DNA from: JANPJV01 sp031425695
Lineage (GTDB): Bacteria > Pseudomonadota > Gammaproteobacteria > Xanthomonadales > SZUA-5
Assembly: GCA_031425695.1 (NCBI GenBank)
Contig: JANPJV010000010.1
Coordinates: 1-64,000 of the forward strand
Direction: 5' to 3'
DNA length: 64,000 bases
Shown here: positions 1 through 7,655 of the stretch, piece after piece
Numbering within the stretch: the first letter of the stretch is position 1
Layout: the number at the start of each line of letters is the position of its first letter
Notes under the pieces: model-generated
Told to the model about the DNA's origin: nothing
The model's input: the letters and a program-made list of their open reading frames with translations, nothing else
The model's database searches: none
Made by a program: the position numbers and the translations under genes

Positions 1-2
1 TG

Positions 3-335
3 GTGATGATCGGCATCGGCACCCATTGCATCGCCGTCGCCGAAGCGTTGCCGACCACCCACGCACTCACCTACGTCGGCTGGGTCGCCCTCAGCCTGTG
101 GGCGCTCTCACGCTGGACCGAAGCCCGCCGGATGAGCGCCGCCATCCTGGCAACCGTCATCGCGCTGCCGATCGCCATGCTGATCATCGACGGTCAGTGG
201 TTCGGCCAGCCCATCAGCGAAAACGTGCGCGTGGGTACGGTGGTCGCTTTGGCGCTGTTCGCACTGGGCGCGGTGCTGACGGCACCACGTCAGGAGTCGG
301 CAGCACTGGCGATGCCCGCCCATACGACTGTCTAA
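3..335 (+). CDS. C-terminal end of an unidentified membrane protein (partial)
   Basis: The frame is open at the left edge of the window, so this is probably only the last ~110 residues of a longer protein. At least three hydrophobic segments are visible (around residues 22-35, 47-62 and 78-92), separated by a short basic loop with RWTEARR and a polar stretch near DGQWFGQP. It ends at TAA 333-335. I do not recognise the family and the visible part holds no catalytic motif. An inverted-repeat block begins directly after its stop codon. A GTG/ATG pair at positions 3-8 could be an internal methionine rather than the real start. Confidence 0.5.
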   Translation: MMIGIGTHCIAVAEALPTTHALTYVGWVALSLWALSRWTEARRMSAAILATVIALPIAMLIIDGQWFGQPISENVRVGTVVALALFALGAVLTAPRQESAALAMPAHTTV

Positions 336-343
336 AGCTAAAA

Positions 344-456
344 AAGCTCGTCCACAAAAACGCACAAAAGGAGAAGCGCACAAAACACACAAAAGTTGGA
401 AATCCAAAATCTTGTGCGTTTTTGTGTCGCTCTCTTTTTGTGTCATTTTGTGTCGT
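344..456. repeat. Intergenic imperfect inverted repeat, 'CACAAAA' word family
   Basis: The left arm is built from repeated CACAAAA/CGCACAAAA words (344-398). The right arm (408-455) is its approximate complement, built from TTTTGTG words. The two would fold into one long A/T-rich stem with a short loop near 400. The 336-639 gap carries this element plus the next one, and I see no gene in it. Confidence 0.6.
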
Positions 457-646
457 GATTAGCGTCGATCCTCAGCTGAAGCTCCCCTCTCCCGCGCTCT
501 TTGCGGGAGAGGGGCCGGGGGAGAGGGGCACTTCGCTTCTTGCCGCAAGAAAGGCGGCCCTCTCCCCCGATCCCTCTCCCAAAAAAGCACGGGAGAGGGG
601 AGCAAAGCCATCTCCGCCGCGAACAGCTGAGGTTCGACGCTAATCA
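456..646. repeat. Nested inverted repeat, CCTCTCCC/GGGAGAGG family
   Basis: Outer arms TGATTAGCGTCGA (456-468) and its complement ending at 646 enclose several CTCCCCTCTCCCG / CGGGAGAGGGG modules that can pair in more than one way. The right outer arm contains CTA at 640-642, which is the TAG stop codon of the leftward gene that follows. The element therefore overlaps the 3' end of that coding region. Confidence 0.65.
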
Positions 647-1287
647 GGTGTTGTGTTGAGTTTTGCTTCGTTTTCCATGCAATCACCAGACAAACCCCGC
701 GGGCGCCAGCGGTAGTGGCCGGTGATCTCAAACTCGCGAAGCATGTCTTCCTCGACCGCGCCGGCGCCGATGTTGTGGACGATGAGCGGGCGGGCATCCG
801 CGTTGTGGCGGTCGGAGACGATCCCAATGTGGGGGACGCCAGACGGTAGGCGCCAGGTCACGAGGTCACCGGCGAGATAGTCGGCGTCGTCGCTGTCGAT
901 GCCGAAGCTCTCGCCGTGGCGGGTGAAGAAGCGCGCGAGGTTGGGGACGCGCCGGTGGTCGATATTGCGGTCGGTGCGGGTAAGGCCCCAGTTCCGCGGG
1001 TAGCTGGAAAAGTTCGCGCGCATGTCCTCGTGGACCAGGACCTGCAGGTCGACGCCGAGCTTGCGGTAGGCGCGCACGAGCACGTCGGTGCAGACGCCGC
1101 TCGCCAGCGGGACATCGCCGCCCGGATATTCGAGCCGCTGGTAGCTCGGGTCATACCCCAGGGTCTTGCCGATCTGCGCACGCGCGCCTTCGACCAGGCA
1201 CTGCAACGGTTGCGCGCCAGGATCAACCTGGGAATGGACCTGCGTGCACACAAGAAGGAGTGCCAGCGACACCGTTCGTCGCAACAT
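640..1287 (-). CDS. Secreted DUF1287 family protein
   Basis: A 215-residue exported protein of the DUF1287 (E. coli YijF) family. Residues 1-19 form a signal peptide (MLRRT, a hydrophobic core, then a small-residue site), so the ATG at 1285-1287 is preferred over upstream in-frame codons. Family hallmarks are GVCTDV (Cys66), the VHEDM segment, NIDHRRVPNL, PHIGIVSD (His153) and IVHNIG (His171). The Cys/His/His-Asn order resembles papain-like NlpC/P60 hydrolases, so a periplasmic cysteine hydrolase acting on the cell wall is possible; that is inference. Its TAG stop lies inside the arm of an inverted-repeat element. The next gene is divergent. Confidence 0.8.
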   Translation of the reverse strand: MLRRTVSLALLLVCTQVHSQVDPGAQPLQCLVEGARAQIGKTLGYDPSYQRLEYPGGDVPLASGVCTDVLVRAYRKLGVDLQVLVHEDMRANFSSYPRNWGLTRTDRNIDHRRVPNLARFFTRHGESFGIDSDDADYLAGDLVTWRLPSGVPHIGIVSDRHNADARPLIVHNIGAGAVEEDMLREFEITGHYRWRPRGLSGDCMENEAKLNTTPD

Positions 1288-1421
1288 TGAATTGGCTCCG
1301 GAAGGGACGGGGTTTGCCCGCATGGGCGCATCATCGCCCGTTGTTCCGCATTGGAATCGGGGGCACTCGATTTGGTTCCCTGCGCCGGAGGCACGCCCTG
1401 ACCCGTCAATCACAGCGCTGG

Positions 1422-2210
1422 ATGCTCCTGTCGGCTGGCTTGCTGTCGGCTTTGGCATGGCTCACGGTATCGGCGCCGCGGATGGTGCCCTCGCCAACGG
1501 CTCCGCTGCCGCCGCGCTCAGCCACGGTCCCGCCCAGCCCGACCGATCCGGCCACGCGCACCCTCGGGCGCGTCCTGCACGGCGCCGACACGGGAATGGC
1601 GTTGCGAGCGGCCGAGCGTAGCCTGGGCCGTGATCACCCCGAAATCGAGCGCGTGCGTACGCTGATCGACCAGGCGTGCGCGGTGCCCACGACGCTGCGC
1701 CTCGATGGCCGGCGCGCGCCGGACGCGCGTCGTGATCCCGCCCGCGTGGCGCTGGAGCAGCGTTGCGCCGGCATGCCGCAGCCATCGCTGTTCGTGCCCA
1801 CGGCCGACACCGACTCGCCATTGCGGCAGGAGGAGAGCGCACACGTCGACGCGGGGCTGGCGATGGACGCGCTGCGCACCGCCGATACGCGACGTTCGCT
1901 GGTCGAGGCGTGGCTACGTGCCTATCGCAGTGGTGCGTTGCCACAGGAGCAAATCTTTCCGGATCAGCGGCGTCTGCTGCCCGGCGAGGCTGAAGCGGTG
2001 ATCCTGGTCGTGGCCCACTGGCACGAGTGCGCACGACTCGATGCCTGCGGGCCTGAAAGCCTGCTCACCCTCGAAGTGTGCGCGCTGCATGGCTGTCCGC
2101 CGGGAAGCGACCTGCGCCAGGCCTGGCACGAAGCGCTCTCGCCGCGCGACTTCGAAGCGGTCGAAGCGGTGCACGCGTGGCTGCGCCGACTTCAATCCAC
2201 TGCGCCATGA
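1422..2210 (+). CDS. Membrane-anchored protein of unknown function, first of a paralogous pair
   Basis: 262 residues from the ATG at 1422, which opens directly into a hydrophobic segment (MLLSAGLLSALAWLTVSAP) that acts as a signal anchor or signal peptide. The frame is open further upstream but would overlap the divergent gene. A proline-rich linker follows, then a mostly helical domain. The C-terminal third carries a four-Cys signature: HWHEC, DAC, EVC, then GCPPGSDLRQAW. The same signature recurs in the next gene, whose ATG overlaps this stop codon (ATGA), so the two are probably translationally coupled. I do not recognise the family. The paired cysteines suggest disulfides in an extracytoplasmic domain. 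Confidence 0.7.
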   Translation: MLLSAGLLSALAWLTVSAPRMVPSPTAPLPPRSATVPPSPTDPATRTLGRVLHGADTGMALRAAERSLGRDHPEIERVRTLIDQACAVPTTLRLDGRRAPDARRDPARVALEQRCAGMPQPSLFVPTADTDSPLRQEESAHVDAGLAMDALRTADTRRSLVEAWLRAYRSGALPQEQIFPDQRRLLPGEAEAVILVVAHWHECARLDACGPESLLTLEVCALHGCPPGSDLRQAWHEALSPRDFEAVEAVHAWLRRLQSTAP

Positions 2211-3067
2211 AGGCCAGCAGCGGGGTCATCGTCGGCAGTGGAGTGTTGCTGGCGCTGCTGTGGTGGCTGAGCGAACAGCGTCCGCAAACCCTTCCTGAAA
2301 GCGCCGCTCCGGCCGCGCCCGGCGTTCGCGTACCGAAGTTCGAAACGGCGGTGGCGAGCATGCTCCCGGCGTCGAGCCCGGACGCGCAGGGCGCGGTGGC
2401 GGGGAGCGTGCGCCGCGCTCTCGACCTGCGCAGCGCGTTGATTCGCCTGCGCCAGGAGCGCGACCCGGCCGACCCGCTGCTACTCTCGCTGGTCGAGGAG
2501 GTCCGCATCGCTTGTGCGCTGATCAAGCGTCCCGATACGGCGTTCGCCGCAGTCGAGGACGATCCCAACCGCAGCCGCTGGCGCGAACAGCTGGCGGCGC
2601 GCTGCAGCGGTGTGGATGCGGGCGACCTGGCCGAAGCGAACTGGCCGCGGGCTACCTGGATCGCCTGGGAGGCGCGCATGCCGAGTGCGATCGCGCGAGA
2701 ACAGGGGCCCGCTGCCGGCGTTGCCGCCGCGCACGCCGCCATCGCGCAGTCGCCGGAAACGCGCGTACTCGCCGATGCGCTGCGCTTCCTGGTCAAGTCC
2801 GATGCATTGCCGCTGGAAGAGATCTTTGCCGCGACCGAAGTGCCGACCCGCATAGATCTCGAAGCCATCGCGCTGACGGCGGCCGACTGGATCGCCTGCG
2901 AGCGCGCCGCCGCCTGCGACACCACCGCGTTGGCGACGCTCAACCATTGCACCCAGTTCGGCTGCCCGGTCGGCTCCGACCTCCAGCGCGCCCTCATGCG
3001 CAGCCTCCCACGCATGCATTTCGAGGCCGCGCGCAGGCTGGTGCTGTGGGCGCTGCGGTCGCCTTGA
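2207..3067 (+). CDS. Membrane-anchored protein of unknown function, second of a paralogous pair
   Basis: 286 residues. The ATG at 2207 overlaps the previous stop in an ATGA junction. MKASSGVIVGSGVLLALLWW is a signal anchor. The C-terminal region repeats the preceding protein's signature (DWIACERAAACD, LNHCTQFGCPVGSDLQRAL, then HFEAARR), so the two arose by tandem duplication although their N-terminal halves have diverged. Spacing of the four cysteines is nearly identical between the copies. No catalytic motif is recognisable. An ATCYGCAGATT-type inverted repeat follows the stop codon within about 20 bp. Confidence 0.7.
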   Translation: MKASSGVIVGSGVLLALLWWLSEQRPQTLPESAAPAAPGVRVPKFETAVASMLPASSPDAQGAVAGSVRRALDLRSALIRLRQERDPADPLLLSLVEEVRIACALIKRPDTAFAAVEDDPNRSRWREQLAARCSGVDAGDLAEANWPRATWIAWEARMPSAIAREQGPAAGVAAAHAAIAQSPETRVLADALRFLVKSDALPLEEIFAATEVPTRIDLEAIALTAADWIACERAAACDTTALATLNHCTQFGCPVGSDLQRALMRSLPRMHFEAARRLVLWALRSP

Positions 3068-3081
3068 TGGAGACAGAGCAC

Positions 3082-3240
3082 CAAAACAAGAAGCGAAGAG
3101 CTTTTATCCGCAGATTTAGAGCCGATTTACGCAGATTGAGCGCGGCGACCAGGGGGAGGCTCGGGCAGTTTCAGCTTTTAATCTGCGCAATCTGCGCAAT
3201 CTGCGGATAAATTTTGCTTTGCTTCGCTTCGCTCTGCATT
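3082..3240. repeat. Inverted repeat of the 'ATCYGCAGATT' word family
   Basis: The left arm runs AGCGAAGAGCTTTTATCCG then CAGATTT-type words (about 3092-3140). The right arm holds AATCTGCGC words and GGATAAA, then GCTTCGC (about 3172-3230). The arms are imperfect complements around a ~35-bp centre. The same family recurs at 9631, 26075, 36807, 44397 and 47393. Confidence 0.65.
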
Positions 3241-3318
3241 GGCTCGCTGGATGATCGCGCCCCAACAAGAGCGGCGCCCGCGTTATCCTGATCGTTCGAT
3301 CCGATGAGAGTCCAAGCC

Positions 3319-4008
3319 ATGATCAGGAATGTTCCCGCCGATGCCGGCATCAACTGGCTCAGGGGTGGCTGGGCGGCGTTCACCAATGGTGGCGCGATCC
3401 TGATCGGCATGTCGCTGGTCTTCATCATCATCTGCATCGTACTGCGCCTGATCCCGTGGCTGGGGGCGATCGCCGCGCCGGTGGCGGCGACTTTCATGTA
3501 CGCGGGAATCCTGATGGGCCTGCGGGGCAAGGCTGGTGGCGAGGATCTCAGGTTTGAGACCTTGTTCCGCGCGTTTTCCGACCAGGACAAGATGGTGCAT
3601 GTCGCCATCATTGCGCTCGTGCCGGTGCTCGGCTCGCTGATCCAGAGCACGCTCGCGGGCGGTTTCATGGGCTGGCTGCTCGGCGGCCTGGTGACCTTGA
3701 CGGTGGCGGCGCTGACCTATTTCGCACTGCCGCTGGTGCTCTTCCGGCAGCAGGACGCGCTGACCGCAATGAAGCTCAGCCTCGAAGGCGTGGTCGCCAA
3801 CCTGCCGGCCGTGATCGTGTTCTGGATCATCGTCTCGGTGCTGCTGGTGCTCGCGATCTTGCCGTTGATGCTCGGGCTGCTGGTGCTGATCCCGGTCCTG
3901 CTGGGCGCAGCCTACGAGGCCTACGCCGAGATCTATGGCGACATCGAGCTCGACCCGGCCAACTCACCCGCGACCGGCGAGCTGCCGCCGCCGCCGCCGT
4001 TGGAGTGA
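3319..4008 (+). CDS. BPSS1780-type multi-pass membrane protein
   Basis: About 229 residues with roughly five to six hydrophobic segments, starting MIRNVPADAGINWLRGGW, which is the characteristic N-terminus of BPSS1780-family membrane proteins. An ATG five codons earlier (3304) is in frame. I chose 3319 because GAGAG lies 8 bp upstream and because family members begin at this point. The C-terminus is a short acidic and proline tail (PPPPPLE). The function of the family is not known. An inverted repeat of the GTAGGTCATGTT family separates it from the convergent tatC. Confidence 0.7.
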   Translation: MIRNVPADAGINWLRGGWAAFTNGGAILIGMSLVFIIICIVLRLIPWLGAIAAPVAATFMYAGILMGLRGKAGGEDLRFETLFRAFSDQDKMVHVAIIALVPVLGSLIQSTLAGGFMGWLLGGLVTLTVAALTYFALPLVLFRQQDALTAMKLSLEGVVANLPAVIVFWIIVSVLLVLAILPLMLGLLVLIPVLLGAAYEAYAEIYGDIELDPANSPATGELPPPPPLE

Positions 4009-4015
4009 GGCTGTT

Positions 4016-4101
4016 GTAGGTCATGTTGATCGCGCAGCGATCTACTTGACGGGTCTGCCGAGAAGCGTCAAGTAGACCGCTTCGCGGTCAACATGACCTA
4101 C
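4016..4101. repeat. Inverted repeat, GTAGGTCATGTT family
   Basis: Arms of about 35 bp: 4016-4050 begins GTAGGTCATGTTGATCGCG, and 4067-4101 is its near-complement ending in CAACATGACCTAC. The 16-bp centre is GGGTCTGCCGAGAAGC. It lies between two convergent genes. The right arm tip CTA at 4098-4100 is the TAG stop codon of tatC. Other copies lie at 47422 and 50373. Confidence 0.75.
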
Positions 4102-4853
4102 GAGGCTTCCACCACCGGCGCGCGTACGACCAACCGCGCCGCAAGGATCCCGATTTCGTAGAGGATGCACATCGGGATAGCCAGCAGCAGCTGGCTGACG
4201 ACATCCGGCGGCGTCAGCACGGCGGCGATCACGAATGCGGCAACCACGACGTATGAGCGCGAGGCGCGCAGCTGTTCGACCGTCACCCAACCGAGCGCCA
4301 CCAGGATCACCGTCGCGACCGGCACTTCGAACGTGATGCCGAAGGCCAGGAAGATCACCAGCACGAAATCGAGATAGAGGCTGATATCAGTCATCACCGC
4401 AACGCCATCGGGCGCGACCGTCTGCATGAAGCCGAACACCGTCGGCAGCACGAAGTAGTACGCAAAGGCGCAGCCGAGGTAGAACAGCAGCGTGCTCGAG
4501 ACCAGCAGCGGCAGCGCGAGGCGCTGTTCGCGGCGGTACAGCCCGGGCGCGACAAAGGCCCAGATCTGGTAGAGCACGAACGGCATCGCGATGATCAGCG
4601 CCACGAAGAAGCTGAGCTTGAGCGGGGTGAAAAACGGCGAGGCGGGGTCGATCGCGATCATCTGCGCGCCGGCCGGCAGCTTGCTCAGGAGCGGCGCCGC
4701 GATCAGCGTGTAGAGGCGGTTGCCGATCGGAATCAGCGCCAGCGCCAGCACCAGCACGACGGCCACTGCACGCAGGAGCCGCGAACGCAGCTCGACCAGG
4801 TGCGACAGGAAGCCCTGCGCGCCGGTGTCGTCCTCAGCGGCCGGTGGGGTCAT
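4098..4853 (-). CDS. tatC: Sec-independent translocase subunit TatC
   Basis: 251 residues, six predicted membrane helices; the core receptor of the twin-arginine export system, which binds RR signal peptides with TatB. Family landmarks are FLSHLVELRSRLLR at the N-terminus, the PFVLYQIWAFVAPGLYRRE segment with the conserved F-x-P-G-L-Y motif, FGITFEVPV, and SRSYVVVAAFVIAAVLTPPD near the C-terminus. Its start overlaps the end of tatB by 20 bp. Order and spacing (tatA-tatB-tatC read leftward) indicate one operon. The TAG stop is inside the arm of an inverted-repeat element. Confidence 0.97.
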   Translation of the reverse strand: MTPPAAEDDTGAQGFLSHLVELRSRLLRAVAVVLVLALALIPIGNRLYTLIAAPLLSKLPAGAQMIAIDPASPFFTPLKLSFFVALIIAMPFVLYQIWAFVAPGLYRREQRLALPLLVSSTLLFYLGCAFAYYFVLPTVFGFMQTVAPDGVAVMTDISLYLDFVLVIFLAFGITFEVPVATVILVALGWVTVEQLRASRSYVVVAAFVIAAVLTPPDVVSQLLLAIPMCILYEIGILAARLVVRAPVVEAS

Positions 4854-5136
4854 CGATGCTCTTGATCGCAGCGCTGATATCGGTGGCCGTCGATTCGAGC
4901 GGCTGGGTCAGCGCGCGAATGGTTTCCGACGGGCGCGGCAAATCTTGCAATGACTTCTTGAGCTCGTCATCGCGCAGCTCACGCTCGACATCGGCTTTGA
5001 CCGATTCGAAGCTGGCCCGCGCCTTGCGCAGCAGCGCTCCCACCGTGCGCGCGGCGGTCGGCAGTCGCTCCGGGCCCAGCACCAGCAGCGCCACCACGGC
5101 GATCACCAGCAATTCGGAAAATCCGACGTCGAACAC
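4834..5136 (-). CDS. tatB: Sec-independent translocase subunit TatB
   Basis: 100 residues from a GTG codon (5134-5136) giving VFDVGFSELLVIAVVALLVLGPERLP, the typical TatB start: a short periplasmic tip, one membrane helix (about residues 5-21), the GPERLP hinge and an amphipathic helix. The longer upstream frame lacks homologous sequence and would overlap tatA. The remainder is a charged helical tail. TatB bridges signal-peptide recognition by TatC to TatA recruitment. It overlaps tatC by 20 bp and lies 13 bp after tatA. Confidence 0.93.
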   Translation of the reverse strand: MFDVGFSELLVIAVVALLVLGPERLPTAARTVGALLRKARASFESVKADVERELRDDELKKSLQDLPRPSETIRALTQPLESTATDISAAIKSIDDPTGR

Positions 5137-5149
5137 GGGATGGCTTGGC

Positions 5150-5371
5150 TCAGAGCCTGGAAGCGGGCTCTTTCTCGGCTTCGGTCGAGGTGGCCACCGG
5201 CTTCGGATCGGCCTCCAGCTTGGCCGGATCATTCCCGTCGGCAATGCCCTGCTTGAACCCCTTGAGGGCCGCGCCGAGGTCGGTGCCGATATTGCGCAAG
5301 CGCTTGGTCCCGAACAGCAACAGGACCACGATCAGCACCACGACCCAGTGCCCGATGCTCCAAGTACCCAT
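5150..5371 (-). CDS. tatA: Sec-independent translocase subunit TatA
   Basis: 73 residues beginning MGTWSIGHW. One membrane helix (about residues 7-22) ends in LLLFGTKRLRNIGTDLGAA, the conserved F-G hinge and amphipathic helix of TatA. GGAGAGG directly upstream of the ATG at 5371 supports this start over an in-frame ATG 45 bp earlier. TatA oligomers form the translocation path once TatBC has bound a folded substrate. It is the first gene of the tatABC operon. Confidence 0.93.
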   Translation of the reverse strand: MGTWSIGHWVVVLIVVLLLFGTKRLRNIGTDLGAALKGFKQGIADGNDPAKLEADPKPVATSTEAEKEPASRL

Positions 5372-5446
5372 GACCCTCTCCATCAAACCTGCCAAGTCCC
5401 CCAGCATAACGCTCATGGATGCACGGGGGATGACACGGGTTGATCA

Positions 5447-5600
5447 GGTTTCGGTTGTCGGTTTCAGTTTCGGAAGAGCGAGATTCGCGTTGGCTTGATT
5501 CGACTACAAACTTGAAACCCGCTTCGCTTTTGCTGTTTTCGACGAAGGCAATCGAAACCTCTCCGCTTTGGCTGAATCCGACAACCGAAACCGAAACCCG
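5447..5600. repeat. Inverted repeat, 'GGTTTCGGTTGTCGG' family
   Basis: The left arm at 5447-5475 is a run of GGTTTCGGTTGTCGG words. The right arm at 5569-5600 is its complement (CCGACAACCGAAACC). The centre contains a second partial pairing around GAAACCCGCTTCGC and GCAATCGAAACC. It fills the upstream region of tatA down to the 3' end of the SYLF gene. Other copies lie at 28024, 57137 and 60695. Confidence 0.65.
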
Positions 5601-5603
5601 CTC

Positions 5604-6296
5604 TCACCGCGACGTCTGCTCCTCCAGTTGGTCGCGGAAGTCGACGATGGTGCTGTTGGCGCCCTTCACGCGGCCTTCGAAGAGCGCGCGCGGGGAGGTG
5701 CCTTTGCCGTAGACGCGCTCGTTGCTGTCATGGTCGATCGCCATGACGGTACCGTCGAGGGCGATGCCGGCGAACAGGCCGCGCGTGCGGGCATAGGCGA
5801 GGATCTCCGCCTTGAGCTCGCCATCGGTCGCGGCCGAGGCTTGGCGGCCCACTGGACCGGCGGCGACCGAAGCATCGGCGCCCAGCGTGAACTTGCCATT
5901 GACCAGGTTGTCGACGCCCCGCGGGGTGCGGAAGACCAGGACGATATCGGCCGATTGCACACCCGCCTGGAAGCCGAAGCTGCCGCCGGTGAGCGTGATG
6001 AAGCTCGGATTCGACCAGGTTCCGTCGGCCTGGCGCACGGAGATCAACCCCTTGCCACGCCGCGCCGCCACCACCAGCCCGACCTTGACCACTTCGGGCA
6101 CCACGGCGATAGCGTATGCCTGCGAGAGGAGCTGATGCGGGATTTCGCTGTCAGGCGTGGATTGCACCTCGCGCAGAACCGCCACTGCGGTCTCCGCGCG
6201 CTTCTGCTCCTTGCGGCCCGCATGCGCGGGGTTCGGCGCCACCGTAACGAGCAGCGCGACCAGACACAAATACGGCAGGAACCTGCAACGCGACAT
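5604..6296 (-). CDS. Secreted SYLF/Ysc84 lipid-binding domain protein
   Basis: 230 residues with a signal peptide (MSRCRFLPYL, a hydrophobic core, AHA cleavage near residue 26). The body is a SYLF (Ysc84) domain: AYAIAVVPEVVKVGLVVAARRGKG, GSFGFQAGVQSADIVLVF, then GKFTLGADASVAAGPVGR, all typical of the family. GGAG seven bases before the ATG at 6296 supports this start over an in-frame TTG at 6302. Bacterial SYLF proteins are exported and presumed to bind membranes or phosphoinositide-like lipids; the substrate here is unknown. Confidence 0.88.
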   Translation of the reverse strand: MSRCRFLPYLCLVALLVTVAPNPAHAGRKEQKRAETAVAVLREVQSTPDSEIPHQLLSQAYAIAVVPEVVKVGLVVAARRGKGLISVRQADGTWSNPSFITLTGGSFGFQAGVQSADIVLVFRTPRGVDNLVNGKFTLGADASVAAGPVGRQASAATDGELKAEILAYARTRGLFAGIALDGTVMAIDHDSNERVYGKGTSPRALFEGRVKGANSTIVDFRDQLEEQTSR

Positions 6297-6378
6297 GCGC
6301 AACTCCGAACACGAAAAGTGACCGAAGAATGCCGGATGCAGTTGTACACGAGAATGAATGCGTGCTGGGTTCGGCTTG

Positions 6379-6511
6379 TGGTGGGTCTGCGCTGCGCGCG
6401 GACTCTTTCAAACCAACCAACCGCCAAAAAGCGTCCGCGCGCAGCGCAGACCCACCAGAGGCGGAGCAGATCCAATGACGGAGGAAAATCGTCCGCGCGC
6501 AGCGCAGACCA
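6379..6511. repeat. Inverted repeat, GTCTGCGCTGCGCGCGGAC family
   Basis: The left arm at 6379-6403 (GGTGGGTCTGCGCTGCGCG) pairs with the right arm at 6430-6457 (GCGTCCGCGCGCAGCGCAG then ACCCACCA). A third, right-arm-only copy follows at 6491-6508. The unpaired centre is A/C-rich. Related elements are at 20353 and 20621, with half copies at 9749 and 50305. Confidence 0.7.
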
Positions 6512-6519
6512 CGACCGCG

Positions 6520-7446
6520 TCAGTCGATGCGACGCAGCGCGAGCAGCCCGACGAGCGCCAACAACGCCGCCAGCAATCCCAGGCCGTTCATCCCGAGTGT
6601 CGGGATCGCGGGGATCGGCGGGGTGCCGGTGGGGGCGTTGCAGACGGGTGGAACGATGGCCAGGCTTTCGACACCCGAAAGCGTGGTTGCCACGCGCGAG
6701 GCCGCACCGGTCGTTTCATTGATGCGGAACAGGATGCTGGGCACCGGATTGATGGTGGTGCCACTGGTATCAGCCACGCCCCAGAGTTGACCGGTAGCGT
6801 CGAAATCGAGGCCACCATCGGAAAAATGCAGGTTGGCGCCGAGCGGACCGATCAAGGTTGCGCGACCGGTTGACTGGTCGATGCGATACAGATTCTCGAA
6901 GCCTTCGGAGCCGATCCCGTAGAGCTGGTTGCCCTTGGCGGCCAGCGCGGTGATGGGCGCGCCAAGCGCGCCCTCGGCGCCGACGACGGTGGCGGCGCCG
7001 GTGTTCGGATTCACTTTGTACAGGGAACGCCGACTGTCTGAGCTGGCATAGAGATTGCCATTGCAGTCGAAGCTCAGGCCGAAATCGAAATTGACGTTGC
7101 GCGGCAGGCCGGTGTTGCCTTCGGCACCATTGACCGGCAGCGCGCGTCCACTCGAGGTGTCGATGCGGACCAATGTCTTGGTGGCGTCGTCGATGCCGTA
7201 AAGGGTGCCACTGGCACTGAAGGCCAAACCTTCGATGTCCGCGAACGGGGCATCGCTCGGGGCGACGCGAACTTCGCCGAGCTTGGACGCCTGGCCGGTG
7301 GCGAGATTGATGGTGTGCAGGGAATCAAAGTCCTGCACGCTGACGTCGTCGGAATTGACCACGTAGGCGGTCTGTGCGGACGCAGTCATGCCGACCAGCA
7401 GGCCAGCAGCGAGGGACAGGTGACTCAGGGTGTGCGCTTTACGCAT
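6520..7446 (-). CDS. Secreted beta-propeller-like protein with IPTL-CTERM sorting tail
   Basis: 308 residues. The ATG at 7446 gives a signal peptide (MRKAHTLSHLSLAAGLLVGM, AQT). The middle contains several repeats of the pattern L-Y-x-I/V-D/N-x-x-T-G-x-A (for example LYKVNPNTGAATVVG, LYRIDQSTGRATLIG, LFRINETTGAASRV), typical of propeller blades. The end is IPTLGMNG followed by a hydrophobic helix and LRRID, which matches the IPTL-CTERM protein-sorting domain: an IPTL motif, a membrane segment and a basic tail. Such tails are thought to direct C-terminal processing at the envelope; no matching sortase is in this window. No ligand can be predicted. Confidence 0.8.
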   Translation of the reverse strand: MRKAHTLSHLSLAAGLLVGMTASAQTAYVVNSDDVSVQDFDSLHTINLATGQASKLGEVRVAPSDAPFADIEGLAFSASGTLYGIDDATKTLVRIDTSSGRALPVNGAEGNTGLPRNVNFDFGLSFDCNGNLYASSDSRRSLYKVNPNTGAATVVGAEGALGAPITALAAKGNQLYGIGSEGFENLYRIDQSTGRATLIGPLGANLHFSDGGLDFDATGQLWGVADTSGTTINPVPSILFRINETTGAASRVATTLSGVESLAIVPPVCNAPTGTPPIPAIPTLGMNGLGLLAALLALVGLLALRRID

Positions 7447-7655
7447 CTTTATAATTATCTGAATCGTCACCGCCACGAGGGCGAGCGCGCAGTCTAGCAG
7501 CAGATGAGCGCTCGGGATAAGGCCCGGCGACGGCATTTCATCGCAGTTTCGCGCGTCCATCGGCCGAACCCTGGCGCAAGTCGCCATACCCTTGGGGCCA
7601 CGCGGCCCAGGCGAATCGCGCATGCTTGCGCAAGCCACGTTTTCCGGATTCGAGC

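Noticed and set aside
640..1458. Longer start for the DUF1287 protein
   Set aside because: The extra 57 residues lack homology features, and the internal ATG at 1287 begins a clear signal peptide.
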